Notes under the pieces: generated by a model
What the model was told of the DNA's origin: nothing
The model's input: only the letters and a program-made list of their open reading frames with translations
Database searches by the model: none
Shown: positions 1 to 7,915 of the stretch, piece after piece
Numbering within the stretch: position 1 is the stretch's first letter
Layout of the letters: every line of letters starts with the position of its first letter
Translations under genes and position numbers: made by a program
Assembly (NCBI RefSeq): GCF_003385235.1
Contig: NZ_PQIA01000084.1
Span: forward strand, 1-38,843
Origin: Amycolatopsis circi
Lineage (GTDB): Bacteria; Actinomycetota; Actinomycetes; Mycobacteriales; Pseudonocardiaceae
DNA: 38,843 bases
Direction: 5' to 3'

Positions 1-1042
1 CGTCCGGGCCGATGAGCTGGCCGTTCGGGCCGACCGTGGTCCCCGGCGGGCCGATCGGATTGCCGTCGGGGCCGAGCGGACGGCCGTCCGGGCCGACCCG
101 CACCCCGCCGGGCGCGCCCGCGCCGCCGCCGGGCTTCATCGGGGTGCCCTTGAGCATCGGGGACATCTGCGCGGTGGGCAGCTTCGGCGGCTCGGCGAAC
201 CGCGGCGTCGCCACCGCGCCGCCGACCGTCTGGTCGTACCGCGTCATGATCTGCGCGGCCTGGTCCCGGGCCGCCTGCTGGTCGTTGAACGTCTTCATGG
301 CCGACGAGTAGGCCAGGACGTACGCGGTCGGATCCTTGATCGTCATCAGGACCTTGTTCGCGTCCTGCGCCGAGAACTTCACCGGCGGGTTGGCGTTCAT
401 CGCCTTCTGCGTCTCGTTGAGCGCCTGCGAGTGGACCTCCTGCTGGCGTCCGGTCAGCGACGCGCCCTGCGCGGTGGTGCCGAGCCATTTGCCGACGTTG
501 GCGAGGTGCACCCGCGCCGCGTCGCCGGCGTCGCCCTTCCAGTTCGAGGTGCTCGCGTTGATCGCGTCGCCGAGGTTCTTCTGGTGCGTCGCCAGCTCGT
601 TGCCGAGGCTCACCCAGGCCTCCGACGACTCGGCCACCGCGGCCGGGTCCGCGTGCGTGGTGATGGTCTGGACCATCTGCTCGTGCGTCGCGTTCTTCCA
701 GTCGGTGTGCGGCGCGGCTCCCGGATCGCGCATCTCGAGGTCTTTGCCGAGATGTTTCTTCGACTCCTCGAGGTTCCGCTGGTACATCGCCTGGATCAGC
801 TGGTCGCGCGCCTTCCCCTGGACGTTCGGGAGCAGCCAGCCGTTGAAGATCGCGTTGACCTTCGCGGTCGCGTCCTCGCGCAGCTGGTCGCCCGAGGCCA
901 CGTCGTCCGGGCGGACCGGGCCGATGTAGTACTTCGACGAGGGGTCCAGCGTCGGGTTGTAGAGCGCGGTGTTGCCCGGGTCGTAGTCCGTCGAGGACGG
1001 ATCGGAGACGGACTCGGCGGTCGGTTCTTTCTTCTCGGCCAC
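1..1042 (-). CDS. PPE-like / WXG100-superfamily ESX substrate, partial
   Basis: The gene starts at a GTG at 1042, preceded by GGGGAGA, and runs off the left edge, so the C-terminus is missing. The first ~70 residues are acidic and low complexity (VAEKKEPTAES). A long helical region follows, with segments such as SSEAWVSLGNELATHQ and SSNWKGDAGDAARVHLANVG. That W-x-G-D-A-A pattern resembles the WXG/PPE helical-hairpin fold of ESX (type VII) substrates. After ~residue 290 it becomes a Gly/Pro-rich repeat (GPDGRPLGPDGNPIGPPG). It is the third gene of a minus-strand operon with espG and a small protein, 11 bp after the previous stop. EspG chaperones bind PPE proteins, so this is the likely client. 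Family name is inferred from fold pattern and context. Confidence 0.7.
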   Translation of the reverse strand, partial: MAEKKEPTAESVSDPSSTDYDPGNTALYNPTLDPSSKYYIGPVRPDDVASGDQLREDATAKVNAIFNGWLLPNVQGKARDQLIQAMYQRNLEESKKHLGKDLEMRDPGAAPHTDWKNATHEQMVQTITTHADPAAVAESSEAWVSLGNELATHQKNLGDAINASTSNWKGDAGDAARVHLANVGKWLGTTAQGASLTGRQQEVHSQALNETQKAMNANPPVKFSAQDANKVLMTIKDPTAYVLAYSSAMKTFNDQQAARDQAAQIMTRYDQTVGGAVATPRFAEPPKLPTAQMSPMLKGTPMKPGGGAGAPGGVRVGPDGRPLGPDGNPIGPPGTTVGPNGQLIGPD

Positions 1043-1053
1043 TGGTCTCCCCT

Positions 1054-1485
1054 TCAGCCCTGCTCTTGCGCGGTGCGGTGGATGCGCTCGAAGGTTTCCC
1101 TGGAGCTGTGCTCGCGCTCCTTGTAGTTCTTCTTCGCGAGCTTGATCGCCTCGACGTAGGTCGGGAACTCCTTGTTCGCCGCCTGCAGCTGGGTGACCAG
1201 GCCCTGCTGGTCGCGCGCGGTCTCGGCCATGTGCTTGCTGACGAACACCCCGGCCGGGCTCGTCGACATCGGCGGGACCCCGGCGATCTTCTCGATCAGC
1301 TGGACGTGCGCTTCCAAGGCGTCGAGCACGCCCTGGAGCGCGGCGATCATCTTGTCGCCGGTGCTGTCGTCCACCGCGAACGATCCGCGCTCGGCCAACA
1401 CCTTCAGCTGGCGCGCGGGCAGGAAGTCGGCCCGCGTCGCGGTCACCGTCTTCGCTTCCATCGTCATCGGTGCCTCGTCGGTCAT
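1054..1485 (-). CDS. small helical protein of the ESX operon
   Basis: A 143-residue protein starting at ATG 1485, with GAGGAG about ten bases upstream. A second in-frame ATG six codons in (MTMEAK) is a weaker alternative. It is predicted mostly helical, with no signal peptide or membrane segment. Its C-terminal half is rich in charged and Gln residues (AETARDQQGLVTQLQAANKE) and could form a coiled coil. It lies between espG (47 bp upstream) and the PPE-like gene (11 bp downstream), an arrangement expected of one transcript. I do not recognise a named family. A WXG100-like or PE-like partner of the PPE-like protein is possible, but no clear WXG motif is present. Confidence 0.75.
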   Translation of the reverse strand: MTDEAPMTMEAKTVTATRADFLPARQLKVLAERGSFAVDDSTGDKMIAALQGVLDALEAHVQLIEKIAGVPPMSTSPAGVFVSKHMAETARDQQGLVTQLQAANKEFPTYVEAIKLAKKNYKEREHSSRETFERIHRTAQEQG

Positions 1486-1532
1486 CGGGACCTCGTTCTC
1501 CTCATGAACTGTCGCCGTTTGCAGGGGAATGC

Positions 1533-2384
1533 TCAGTAAACCTCGGAAACTGCCTGCTGCACGGCGCGCTTGAGCTCGCGGGGCCCGGCGGGCACGTACT
1601 CCGCGGTCAGGTCGCCCGCTTCGCTGACAGTCGATTTGATCAGGTAGCGGCCGTCGGCGGTGTCGAGCCAGCCGATCGGGTTGCCGCCGCGCCGCTCGCC
1701 GTGGCGGCCCCAGCCGCTCACCGCGATGTGCCCGCCGCCGAGCCGCGGCTGGGCCAGCACGCTTTCGAGCACCTCGACCCCGCCGGGGGCGGCGCGGGAG
1801 ACCCGCGGGTCCGGGCGGCGCGGCTGCACGCGCCCGCTGACCTCGATCATCCCGAACGCGTCGGTCTCTTCCTCGTCCTCGGCCGCCTCGGCCCTCCGGC
1901 GCGCGGTCATCGCGGACACCTCCTGCGAGGCCGCCTGCCGGACGGTGTGCGCGCCGGTGCTGGCCGGGCGCGCCTGCGGCAGCACCCCGGAGACCACCTC
2001 GACGAGTTCCTCGTCGTCGAAGAGCGAGAACAGCAGCTTGTCGGTCTTCGGGTCCTGCGTGATCCCGAGCGCCTGCCTGCCGTCGGTGAGCGCGACCACC
2101 GCGATGTCCGCGCCGAGGCCGTCGATCCCGCTGACCGAAACCGACACCCGCGGCTTCGCGAGCAGCTCGAAAGCGGTGCGCACGTACGGGCTCAGCTCGT
2201 CGCCGACCGACAGCCTGCGCTCTTCGATCGCGTCGTTGACGACCTTGGCGACCTGGATGTACCGATCCGGTTCCGCGGGCACGGAGCCGATCCGGAGCGG
2301 GAACTGGCGGATGTTCCCGCCGGTCGCCTCCCCGACCACCAAAGCTTCGACGACGTCGAGAACGAACTCGAACCTGTCCGCCAT
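1533..2384 (-). CDS. ESX secretion-associated protein EspG family
   Basis: A 283-residue cytosolic protein starting at ATG 2384, with AAGGA about ten bases upstream. The opening (FEFVLDVVEALVVGEATGG), the 'RYIQVAKVVNDAIEERRL' helix region and the later strands 'VSVSVSGIDGLGADIAVVAL' follow the EspG layout. EspG proteins are chaperones that bind the tips of PE/PPE-type substrates and hold them soluble before ESX secretion. The middle (~residues 150-215) holds a low-complexity acidic linker (RRRAEAAEDEEETDAF). It is first in an operon with a small helical protein and a PPE-like protein, which fits the chaperone-client relation. No ESX core ATPase genes lie in this window. Confidence 0.85.
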   Translation of the reverse strand: MADRFEFVLDVVEALVVGEATGGNIRQFPLRIGSVPAEPDRYIQVAKVVNDAIEERRLSVGDELSPYVRTAFELLAKPRVSVSVSGIDGLGADIAVVALTDGRQALGITQDPKTDKLLFSLFDDEELVEVVSGVLPQARPASTGAHTVRQAASQEVSAMTARRRAEAAEDEEETDAFGMIEVSGRVQPRRPDPRVSRAAPGGVEVLESVLAQPRLGGGHIAVSGWGRHGERRGGNPIGWLDTADGRYLIKSTVSEAGDLTAEYVPAGPRELKRAVQQAVSEVY

Positions 2385-2759
2385 CCCGAGGGCATCCTTC
2401 CCACAGCCGGGTCGGGCACGACCGCCTCGGCGCCCTTGCGAGCGACGCCGAATTGCGTTGCCGTGCCTGGGATTCGCAATGGGGAAAGACTATCAGTCCG
2501 ACAGGGGCCGGTGATCACCGCGGGGACTGCTGCCCCAATGTACCGAGGGCCGTGTCCGAACAGACACGACCTGCGGTTTCGCCGTGCGCGCCGCTTGACG
2601 CGCGGCCGGGAAGCGGCGGAAATTCCCGGGTGCGAGAAAGCTGACAAAAGGCCGCCGCGGATCGCGGCGGCCCATTGTCGTGCCCGGTTTTACCGAGTTG
2701 TTCTTCTGCCCTTCGCCCTCGTTTCGCCGGCCGGTCGCTCCACTGTGGACTGGACGGCG
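2385..2759. other. intergenic region, espG promoter side and terminator
   Basis: No convincing gene. It holds the upstream region of espG, including a possible minus-strand -10 hexamer TAGTCT (2487-2492), a 12-bp perfect palindrome CGGTGATCACCG at 2509-2520, and the terminator of the flavin reductase gene (annotated separately). Short open frames here have no ribosome-binding site and no family match that I recognise. Confidence 0.5.
2646..2672 (-). terminator. Rho-independent-type terminator of flavin reductase gene
   Basis: A perfect 10-bp stem, GGCCGCCGCG (2650-2659) pairing with CGCGGCGGCC (2663-2672), closes a 3-base loop. On the minus strand it is followed directly by TTTT (2649-2646). 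It lies about 90 bases past the stop of the minus-strand flavin reductase gene. Confidence 0.7.
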
Positions 2760-3446
2760 TCAGGAGACGCCGCGCGCCCGTTCGATGTCCGGCGAGCGGT
2801 ACATCCGCTCCGGGATCCGCGCCAGCGTCGACTCGTGCACCTGCGGCCCGAGCCCGTACAGCTTCTGGAAGCTCATGATCAGCGGCCGCCACGCGTCCGG
2901 GTCGACGTGGTCGTCGGTTCCCGGCAGCCGGATGTCGTCGTGCACGAACACCCGCTGCACGCGCACCTCCAGCCCGACGATGCCGCCGCGCTGCGCCTCG
3001 TCGTCCTCGGCGAACGGGTGCACGGACTCCAGCACCGCTTCCATCGCGACCGGGCACTCGGCGACGCGGGGCGGCGCCACCGTCTCCGACGGCACCGGGG
3101 TGAGCCCCGCGCGCCCGAACTTGTCCGCGACGTGGAAGTAGCCGCGTTCCTCCTTGCGCGGCGGCACCGGGTCGGACCCGGTGGTCAGCGCGAGCCGGTC
3201 GACCGCGGCGGCCATCGCCGAGGACGGCAGGTTCAGCACGCATTCCCGCGTGCGCAGGAGGTTGAGCGTGGTCTTCGAGCGCGCGCCGAGGCCGAGCATC
3301 GCGCGCCAGCCGAGCCAGAACGCCGACGACATCGGGGCCAGGTTGGCCGAACCGTCCTCATTGGACGTCGAGATCAGCACCACCGGGGTGCCGAAGTACA
3401 GGATTCCGGGCTCGATTGCCGTGTGTACGGGAAAAGTCGTGTTCAC
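2760..3446 (-). CDS. flavin reductase-like (FMN-binding split-barrel) protein
   Basis: A 228-residue protein starting at GTG 3446. The first third (GTPVVLISTSNEDGSANLAPMSS) has the 'T/S-x-N/D-x-D-G-x-x-N-x-A-P-x-S' signature of flavin reductase-like split-barrel proteins, and 'LLRTRECVLNLPS' matches the next conserved strand. Such proteins bind FMN and reduce it with NAD(P)H, or act as oxidoreductases in aromatic degradation. The C-terminal ~70 residues (YGLGPQVHESTLARIPERMYRSPDIERARG) are longer than in the smallest reductases. It is monocistronic: hairpins lie on both sides. A CAGACT hexamer just upstream of GTG may be the -10 of a near-leaderless transcript. The physiological substrate cannot be told from the sequence. 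Confidence 0.85.
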   Translation of the reverse strand: MNTTFPVHTAIEPGILYFGTPVVLISTSNEDGSANLAPMSSAFWLGWRAMLGLGARSKTTLNLLRTRECVLNLPSSAMAAAVDRLALTTGSDPVPPRKEERGYFHVADKFGRAGLTPVPSETVAPPRVAECPVAMEAVLESVHPFAEDDEAQRGGIVGLEVRVQRVFVHDDIRLPGTDDHVDPDAWRPLIMSFQKLYGLGPQVHESTLARIPERMYRSPDIERARGVS

Positions 3447-3519
3447 ACCGCTCAGTCTGGCTGCCGCCGCCGGGGTGCCGCTGGCGGAAATCAGCCGTCG
3501 CTGTCCCTGCCCGGAAAAG

Positions 3520-3570
3520 CCGTGAAGGACTCCTTGAGGGAATCTGGTTCCCTCAAGGAGTCCTTCACGG
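3520..3570. repeat. perfect 23-bp hairpin repeat, likely terminator
   Basis: CCGTGAAGGACTCC... (3520-3542) is followed five bases later (loop TCTGG) by its exact reverse complement (3548-3570). It lies four bases past the stop of the molybdenum hydroxylase operon and 74 bases upstream of the flavin reductase start. It should terminate the upstream operon. Its arms (CCGTGA, CTTGAGGGA) resemble the larger palindrome around the IS30 element, so the two may belong to one intergenic repeat family. Confidence 0.8.
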
Positions 3571-3574
3571 ACAG

Positions 3575-4390
3575 CTAGGCGATGCCCGCGGCAGCCAGGG
3601 CGCGTCCAGTCAGGACCCGGGCGAGGTGCTGGCGGTACTCGGCCGTGGCGTGCGGTTCTTCCGGCGGCGAAGTGCCCTCCGCGGCCAGTTTCGCTGCCTC
3701 CGCCGCAGTGGCACCGTCGGCGAGCGCGCGTTCGGTGGCCGAGGCGCGCAGCGGCGTGCCGCCCATGTTGATCAGGCCGACCGAACGCCCGGCGACCACG
3801 ACGCCGACGATCGCCCAGTCGATGGCCCGGCGGGTGAACTTCTCGAAGCCCCAGCCCAGTCCGGCCTGGCTGGGCAGCCGGATCTCGGTGAGCAGCTCGT
3901 CCGGTTCCAGCGGCGTCGTGAACGGCCCGAGGAAGAACTCCGCGGCCGGGATCCGCCGCTCCCCTCGCGGCCCGCGCGCGACGAGCGTGCCGTCCGCCGC
4001 CAGCACCGCGGCGGGCAGGTCGGCGGCCGAGTCGGCGTGCACCAGCGACCCGCCGATCGTGCCGCGGTGGCGCACCTGCGGGTCGCCGACCGAACCGGAC
4101 ACGTGCGCGATCAGCGGCGCGTGCTCGGCGAGCACCGGGTCGTGCTCGAGGTCGTGGTACCGCGACAGCGCCCCGATCACCACCTCGTCGCCCTCGGTCC
4201 GGACGAACTTCAGCTCCCGCAACGGCGCGATGTCCACCACGACCTCCGGCGCGGCGAACCGGAGCTTCATCAACGGCAGCAGCGAATGCCCGCCCGCGAG
4301 CAGTTTCGCGTCCTCGCCGTGCTCGGCGAGCAACGCGAGTGCCTCGTCCACAGTGGACGCGCGCCGGTAGGCGAACCCAGCCGGGATCAC
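3575..4390 (-). CDS. molybdenum hydroxylase medium (FAD-binding) subunit
   Basis: A 271-residue protein. The start is taken at GTG 4390 because it overlaps the stop of the preceding gene (GTGA) and gives the standard N-terminus (MIPAGFAYRRASTVDEALALL). FAD-binding motifs of the CO dehydrogenase/xanthine dehydrogenase medium subunit are present: AGGHSLLPLMKLR near residue 35 and TIGGSLVHADSAADLPA near residue 110. The C-terminal CO_deh_flav_C-type domain begins near residue 170 (GFEKFTRRAIDWAIVGV). It passes electrons from the 2Fe-2S subunit to the final acceptor. It is the last gene of a three-gene minus-strand operon with translational coupling, followed four bases later by a strong hairpin. 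Confidence 0.92.
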   Translation of the reverse strand: MIPAGFAYRRASTVDEALALLAEHGEDAKLLAGGHSLLPLMKLRFAAPEVVVDIAPLRELKFVRTEGDEVVIGALSRYHDLEHDPVLAEHAPLIAHVSGSVGDPQVRHRGTIGGSLVHADSAADLPAAVLAADGTLVARGPRGERRIPAAEFFLGPFTTPLEPDELLTEIRLPSQAGLGWGFEKFTRRAIDWAIVGVVVAGRSVGLINMGGTPLRASATERALADGATAAEAAKLAAEGTSPPEEPHATAEYRQHLARVLTGRALAAAGIA

Positions 4391-4854
4391 TGCGCCACCT
4401 CCTGGCCAGACGCGTCGATGACGGCGCTGACGATGTTGTGGTAGCCGGTGCACCGGCAGAGGTTGCCCTCCAGCGCTGCCCGGGCCTCGTCGCGGGTCGG
4501 CTTCGGGTTCTCCTTCAGCAGCGACACCGTCGCCATCATCATCCCGGGCGTGCAGAACCCGCACTGCAGGCCGTGCTGTTCGCGGAACGCGCGCTGCACC
4601 GGGTGCAGGCCGTTTTCGGAGGCCAGACCCTCCACAGTGGTCACTTCGTGCCCGTCCGCCTGCGCGGCCAGCACCGTGCAGGATTTCACCGATTCGCCGT
4701 CGAGCAGCACCGTGCACGCCCCGCAGGACGTGGTGTCGCAGCCGATGTTCGTGCCGGTGAGGCCCGCGGTGTCCCGCAGGTAGTGCACGAGCAGGGTGCG
4801 GTCGGGCACCTCCCCGCCGGTCGTCTTCCCGTTCACCTCGATCGAGACCCGCAC
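4387..4854 (-). CDS. molybdenum hydroxylase small (2Fe-2S) subunit
   Basis: A 155-residue protein starting at GTG 4854, one base after the stop of the large subunit. It carries the plant-type 2Fe-2S centre near the N-terminus (NIGCDTTSCGACTVLLDG) and the second 2Fe-2S centre in the C-terminal helical domain (LQCGFCTPGMMM and LCRCTGYHNI). All eight cysteines are present, and the length is normal for the family. It carries electrons from the molybdopterin site to FAD. Its stop overlaps the start of the FAD subunit by four bases, so the three subunits are co-translated. Confidence 0.95.
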   Translation of the reverse strand: MRVSIEVNGKTTGGEVPDRTLLVHYLRDTAGLTGTNIGCDTTSCGACTVLLDGESVKSCTVLAAQADGHEVTTVEGLASENGLHPVQRAFREQHGLQCGFCTPGMMMATVSLLKENPKPTRDEARAALEGNLCRCTGYHNIVSAVIDASGQEVAQ

Positions 4855-4855
4855 G

Positions 4856-7108
4856 TCAGTTCGCCTTCCTAGCGTCGTTCAGGGCCGTCCACACCCGCAG
4901 CGGGGTGGTCGGCATGTCCAGGTGCCGCACGCCGAGGTGGGCGAGCGCGTCGACCACCGCGTTGTGCACCGCCGGCGTCGACCCGATCGTCGCCGCCTCG
5001 CCGATTCCCTTGACCCCCAGCAGGTTCCGGGTCGTCGGCGTCTCCATGTCCACCAGTTCGAAGTCGGGCAGCTCGGGCGCGGTGACGAACGAGTAGTCGG
5101 CCAGCGTCGCCGTGGTCGGGTTGCCGTCCGCGTCGTAGCTCATCACCTCGAGCAGCGCCTGCGCGATGCCCTGGCCGAGCCCGCCGTGCCGCTGGCCGCG
5201 GAAGGTCAGCGGGTTCACGATCGGGCCGGCGTCGTCGAGCGCGATCAGCCGCCGCACCTCGACCTTGCCGGTTTCGGTGTCCGCCTCGACGACCGCGAGG
5301 TGCGCGCCGAACGGGAACGTCGGCGCGCCGTCGCCGAACCAGACGTCGGCGGTGAACCCGTCCGCCTCGGCGGCGACCCGGGCCCAGTCGAGCGTCGTGC
5401 TGGACGGCGCGCCGCGGACCTGCCAGACGCCGCGTTCGACGTCCAGCTCCAGGTCGTCCGGCGCGGCTTCGAGCAGTTCCGCCGCGACCTGGCGGGCCTG
5501 CGTCACGACCTCCTCGGCCGCCTGCCGGATCGCCGAACCGCCGAGCTGCAGCGAGCGCGAGCCGAAGGTGCCGATCGCGCGCGGGACCTCGTCGGTGTCG
5601 CCGTGCCGCACGGTGATCTTGTCCATCGGCACGCCCAGCTGGTCGGACAGCAGCATCGCCAGCGACGTCCCGAGTCCCTGCCCGTGCGGGGAGCTGCCGG
5701 TCCACGCGGTGACCGAACCGTCCGGGTGCACGTCGACCCGGCCGCTCTCGCCCGCCGCGTCGCCGCCGGTGATCTCCACGTAGGCGGCGATGCCGAGCCC
5801 CAGTGCCACCGGATCCCCGGCCTCGCGGCGCTTCCGCTGTTCCTCGCGCAGCTGCGCGTACCCCGCCGCGTCGAGCACCTTGTCGAGCGCCGCGGCGTAC
5901 TCGCCGGTGTCGTAGGAGCCGCCGGTCGGTGTCTGATAAGGGAATTCTTCCGGCCGGATGAAGTTGACCCGCCGGACGTCAGCGGGGTCCATCCCGATTT
6001 CCGCGGCGAACAGGTCGATCGCGCGCTCGACGGCGGCCGTCGCTTCGGGACGGCCCGCGCCGCGGTAGGCCGCGATCGGCGTGGTCGTGGTGACCACGCC
6101 GCGGCTGCGGGTCTGCACCACCGGGAACCGGTAGACGCCCGGGGCCATCATCTCGGTGAGCGTCGGCAGGAACAGCGCCCGCGGGTACGCGCCGGTGTCC
6201 TGGAGGACGTCGAGCCGGTACGCCAGCACGGTTCCGTCGCGCTTGCCGCCGATGGTCACGGTGTTGCGCTGCGCGCGGCCGTGCGTCATGGACGTGAGGT
6301 TCTCGCTGCGCGATTCAGCCCACCGCACCGCGCGACCGGCACGCTTCGAGGCCCAGGCGAGCAGCACCGCTTCCGGGTCCGCGCCGATTTTCGCGCCGAA
6401 CCCGCCGCCGACGTCCGGTGCGATCACTCGCACGCGGTCCTCGCCGACGCCGAGCCCGCCGGCCACTACGCTGCGGCCGATCTGCGCGTTCTGCGTGGAA
6501 AGCCACAGCGTGACCCGGCCGTCCTCGCCCCACGCGACGGACGCGCCGCGCGGCTCGACCGGAGCCGGGGCCACGCGCTGGTTGAGGATTTCCTCGGTGA
6601 CGACGACCTCGCAGCCCTCGAACACCGAATCGTCGAACTCGTCCGGACCGTGCGAGTGGACCAGGTTGCTGCCGTGGTCCGGGAACACCAGCGTCTCGTC
6701 GGAGAGCGCGGTGTCGAAGTCCGCGACCGCGTCCAGCGGGTCGTAGTCCACATCGACCAGTTCGGCCGCGTCGGCGAGCTGGTACCGCTCCTCGGTGAGC
6801 ACCAGCGCGACCGGCTCGCCGACGTAACGCACGACGTCCTCGGCCAGGAACGGTTCCGCGACCGGCCCGGCCTTGCCCGGTTCGAGATCGAGGTCCGCCG
6901 CGGTGTAAACGCCGACCACGCCCGGCGCGGTGCGTGCTTCCTCCACGTCGATGCCGACGATCCGCGCGTGCGCGATCGGGCTGCGCACGAAGACCGCGTG
7001 CACGGCGCCGTCGAGCGCTTCTTCCTTGAGGTCGTCGACGTACGTTCCGCCCGCGGTGATCAGCTTCTCGTCTTCGACGCGCACCACCCGGGTGCCGACA
7101 ATGCTCAT
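4856..7108 (-). CDS. molybdenum hydroxylase large subunit, form-II CoxL-like
   Basis: A 750-residue protein starting at ATG 7108 behind a strong AGGAGG. The N-terminal a/b-hammerhead domain covers ~1-125 (GTRVVRVEDEKLITAGGTYV). Molybdopterin-binding motifs follow: DVGGGFGAK near 240, AAYRGAGRPEA near 350 and, at the C-terminus, the catalytic-glutamate segment GVKGIGEAATIGSTPAV near 720. The active-site loop is AYRGAGR. Genuine form-I CO dehydrogenases have AYXCSFR with a cysteine, so this is a form-II enzyme that probably hydroxylates an organic (aromatic or N-heterocyclic) substrate, not CO. It is first in the operon. No molybdenum-cofactor sulfurase or maturation genes are adjacent, so maturation would have to come from elsewhere. 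Confidence 0.92.
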   Translation of the reverse strand: MSIVGTRVVRVEDEKLITAGGTYVDDLKEEALDGAVHAVFVRSPIAHARIVGIDVEEARTAPGVVGVYTAADLDLEPGKAGPVAEPFLAEDVVRYVGEPVALVLTEERYQLADAAELVDVDYDPLDAVADFDTALSDETLVFPDHGSNLVHSHGPDEFDDSVFEGCEVVVTEEILNQRVAPAPVEPRGASVAWGEDGRVTLWLSTQNAQIGRSVVAGGLGVGEDRVRVIAPDVGGGFGAKIGADPEAVLLAWASKRAGRAVRWAESRSENLTSMTHGRAQRNTVTIGGKRDGTVLAYRLDVLQDTGAYPRALFLPTLTEMMAPGVYRFPVVQTRSRGVVTTTTPIAAYRGAGRPEATAAVERAIDLFAAEIGMDPADVRRVNFIRPEEFPYQTPTGGSYDTGEYAAALDKVLDAAGYAQLREEQRKRREAGDPVALGLGIAAYVEITGGDAAGESGRVDVHPDGSVTAWTGSSPHGQGLGTSLAMLLSDQLGVPMDKITVRHGDTDEVPRAIGTFGSRSLQLGGSAIRQAAEEVVTQARQVAAELLEAAPDDLELDVERGVWQVRGAPSSTTLDWARVAAEADGFTADVWFGDGAPTFPFGAHLAVVEADTETGKVEVRRLIALDDAGPIVNPLTFRGQRHGGLGQGIAQALLEVMSYDADGNPTTATLADYSFVTAPELPDFELVDMETPTTRNLLGVKGIGEAATIGSTPAVHNAVVDALAHLGVRHLDMPTTPLRVWTALNDARKAN

Positions 7109-7161
7109 CTGTCCTCCTGCTCGGGTACCCCGCCGACTATGCCCGCATCAGCCGCCCCGCG

Positions 7162-7230
7162 TCAGCCCGAATAGGTTTGCCACGCCGAAACCGCCGCGCG
7201 GGAGAGCCAGCGGCAGCGCCGAAGACAGCG
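7162..7230 (-). pseudogene. relic of a TauE/SafE gene 3' end
   Basis: The last codons here read LSRAAVSAWQTYSG followed by TGA at 7164-7162. The intact TauE gene at 7916 ends LSLAAVLAWQAYSG with TGA. At the DNA level the two tails align for about 60 bases at roughly three in four positions. Upstream of the tail the similarity stops, so only the end of the gene remains. The intact 181-residue gene lies between the two tails. Confidence 0.5.
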
Positions 7231-7316
7231 CACCGCTTCGGCCGGGCTGACTCCGCTCGATGATCAGCGGACCTCGGCAGGCGGCTTTCGGCCGACCCAC
7301 GAGCGGACCTTCGTCG

Positions 7317-7862
7317 TCACCGCGTGCCCGCCGCAGGGACTTGCGCCTCGAACCAAGCGCGGAGCGACTTCAGCGTGTCCGCGATGCTCTGGCCGGCGAG
7401 ATGCTCCAGATACTCCTTGCGCAGCGGGATCTGGTTCCGCCGCTCGCTGCCTTCAGGAGGCAGTGCCTGCTCGCCTACCCAGCGGATCTCGGCGAAAGTG
7501 TTGAAGAGGCCGCTCTGGCCAAGCCGCAACGGGAAGCGCATCGCACCAGCCACCTGGGCGAAATCCAGCAGCTGATGGATCGACCGGTTCACCGCGTAGC
7601 GGGCCCCAGCCAGCTTGCCGGCCATGTGCCCGGCATCATAACCCGGCATGTTCTTGCACCAGTCGGACAGGCCTCGCACCCAAACCAAGACCTCCACGGC
7701 TCCGCCGTGAAGCAGAAAACCCGCCTCTTCGCGGGTCAGTCCGTCCTCGAAACGTGAACCGTCGAACACGGCGAGATCTTGCAGCCATCGGTCGTGTGCG
7801 CGCCGGAGCAGTCGGAGCGCCCTGTTGGCAGTGGCGAAGTCAAACTCGGTCGGCTGCGTCAT
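7317..7862 (-). CDS. unrecognised 181-residue cytosolic protein
   Basis: The start is ATG 7862 with GAGGAG eight bases upstream. I do not recognise a family. The protein is mostly helical, without signal peptide or membrane segment, and contains 'LTREEAGFLLHGGAVEVLVWV', 'WCKNMPGYDAGHMAG' and 'GARYAVNRSIHQLLDFA'. Its codons use more A/T in third positions (cga, aac, gat, tca, cgt) than the neighbouring genes, which suggests recent acquisition. It is flanked by the intact TauE gene and a decayed TauE tail, as if inserted at the end of that gene or between two tandem copies. No function can be assigned. Confidence 0.75.
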   Translation of the reverse strand: MTQPTEFDFATANRALRLLRRAHDRWLQDLAVFDGSRFEDGLTREEAGFLLHGGAVEVLVWVRGLSDWCKNMPGYDAGHMAGKLAGARYAVNRSIHQLLDFAQVAGAMRFPLRLGQSGLFNTFAEIRWVGEQALPPEGSERRNQIPLRKEYLEHLAGQSIADTLKSLRAWFEAQVPAAGTR

Positions 7863-7915
7863 TTCAGGGCTCCTCTGTCTTGCCCCGCAGTCGCGACCGG
7901 ACAGCCGCGTGTTAC

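Noticed and set aside
1470..3578. Long plus-strand open frame opposite the ESX operon
   Set aside because: It is an antisense shadow rich in Arg, Gly and Pro, without a ribosome-binding site or recognisable domain. The same applies to other long shadows opposite the molybdenum hydroxylase, kinase, ABC and IS30 genes.
4856..7108. Annotation as form-I carbon monoxide dehydrogenase
   Set aside because: The diagnostic active-site cysteine loop is missing; the sequence has AYRGAGR.
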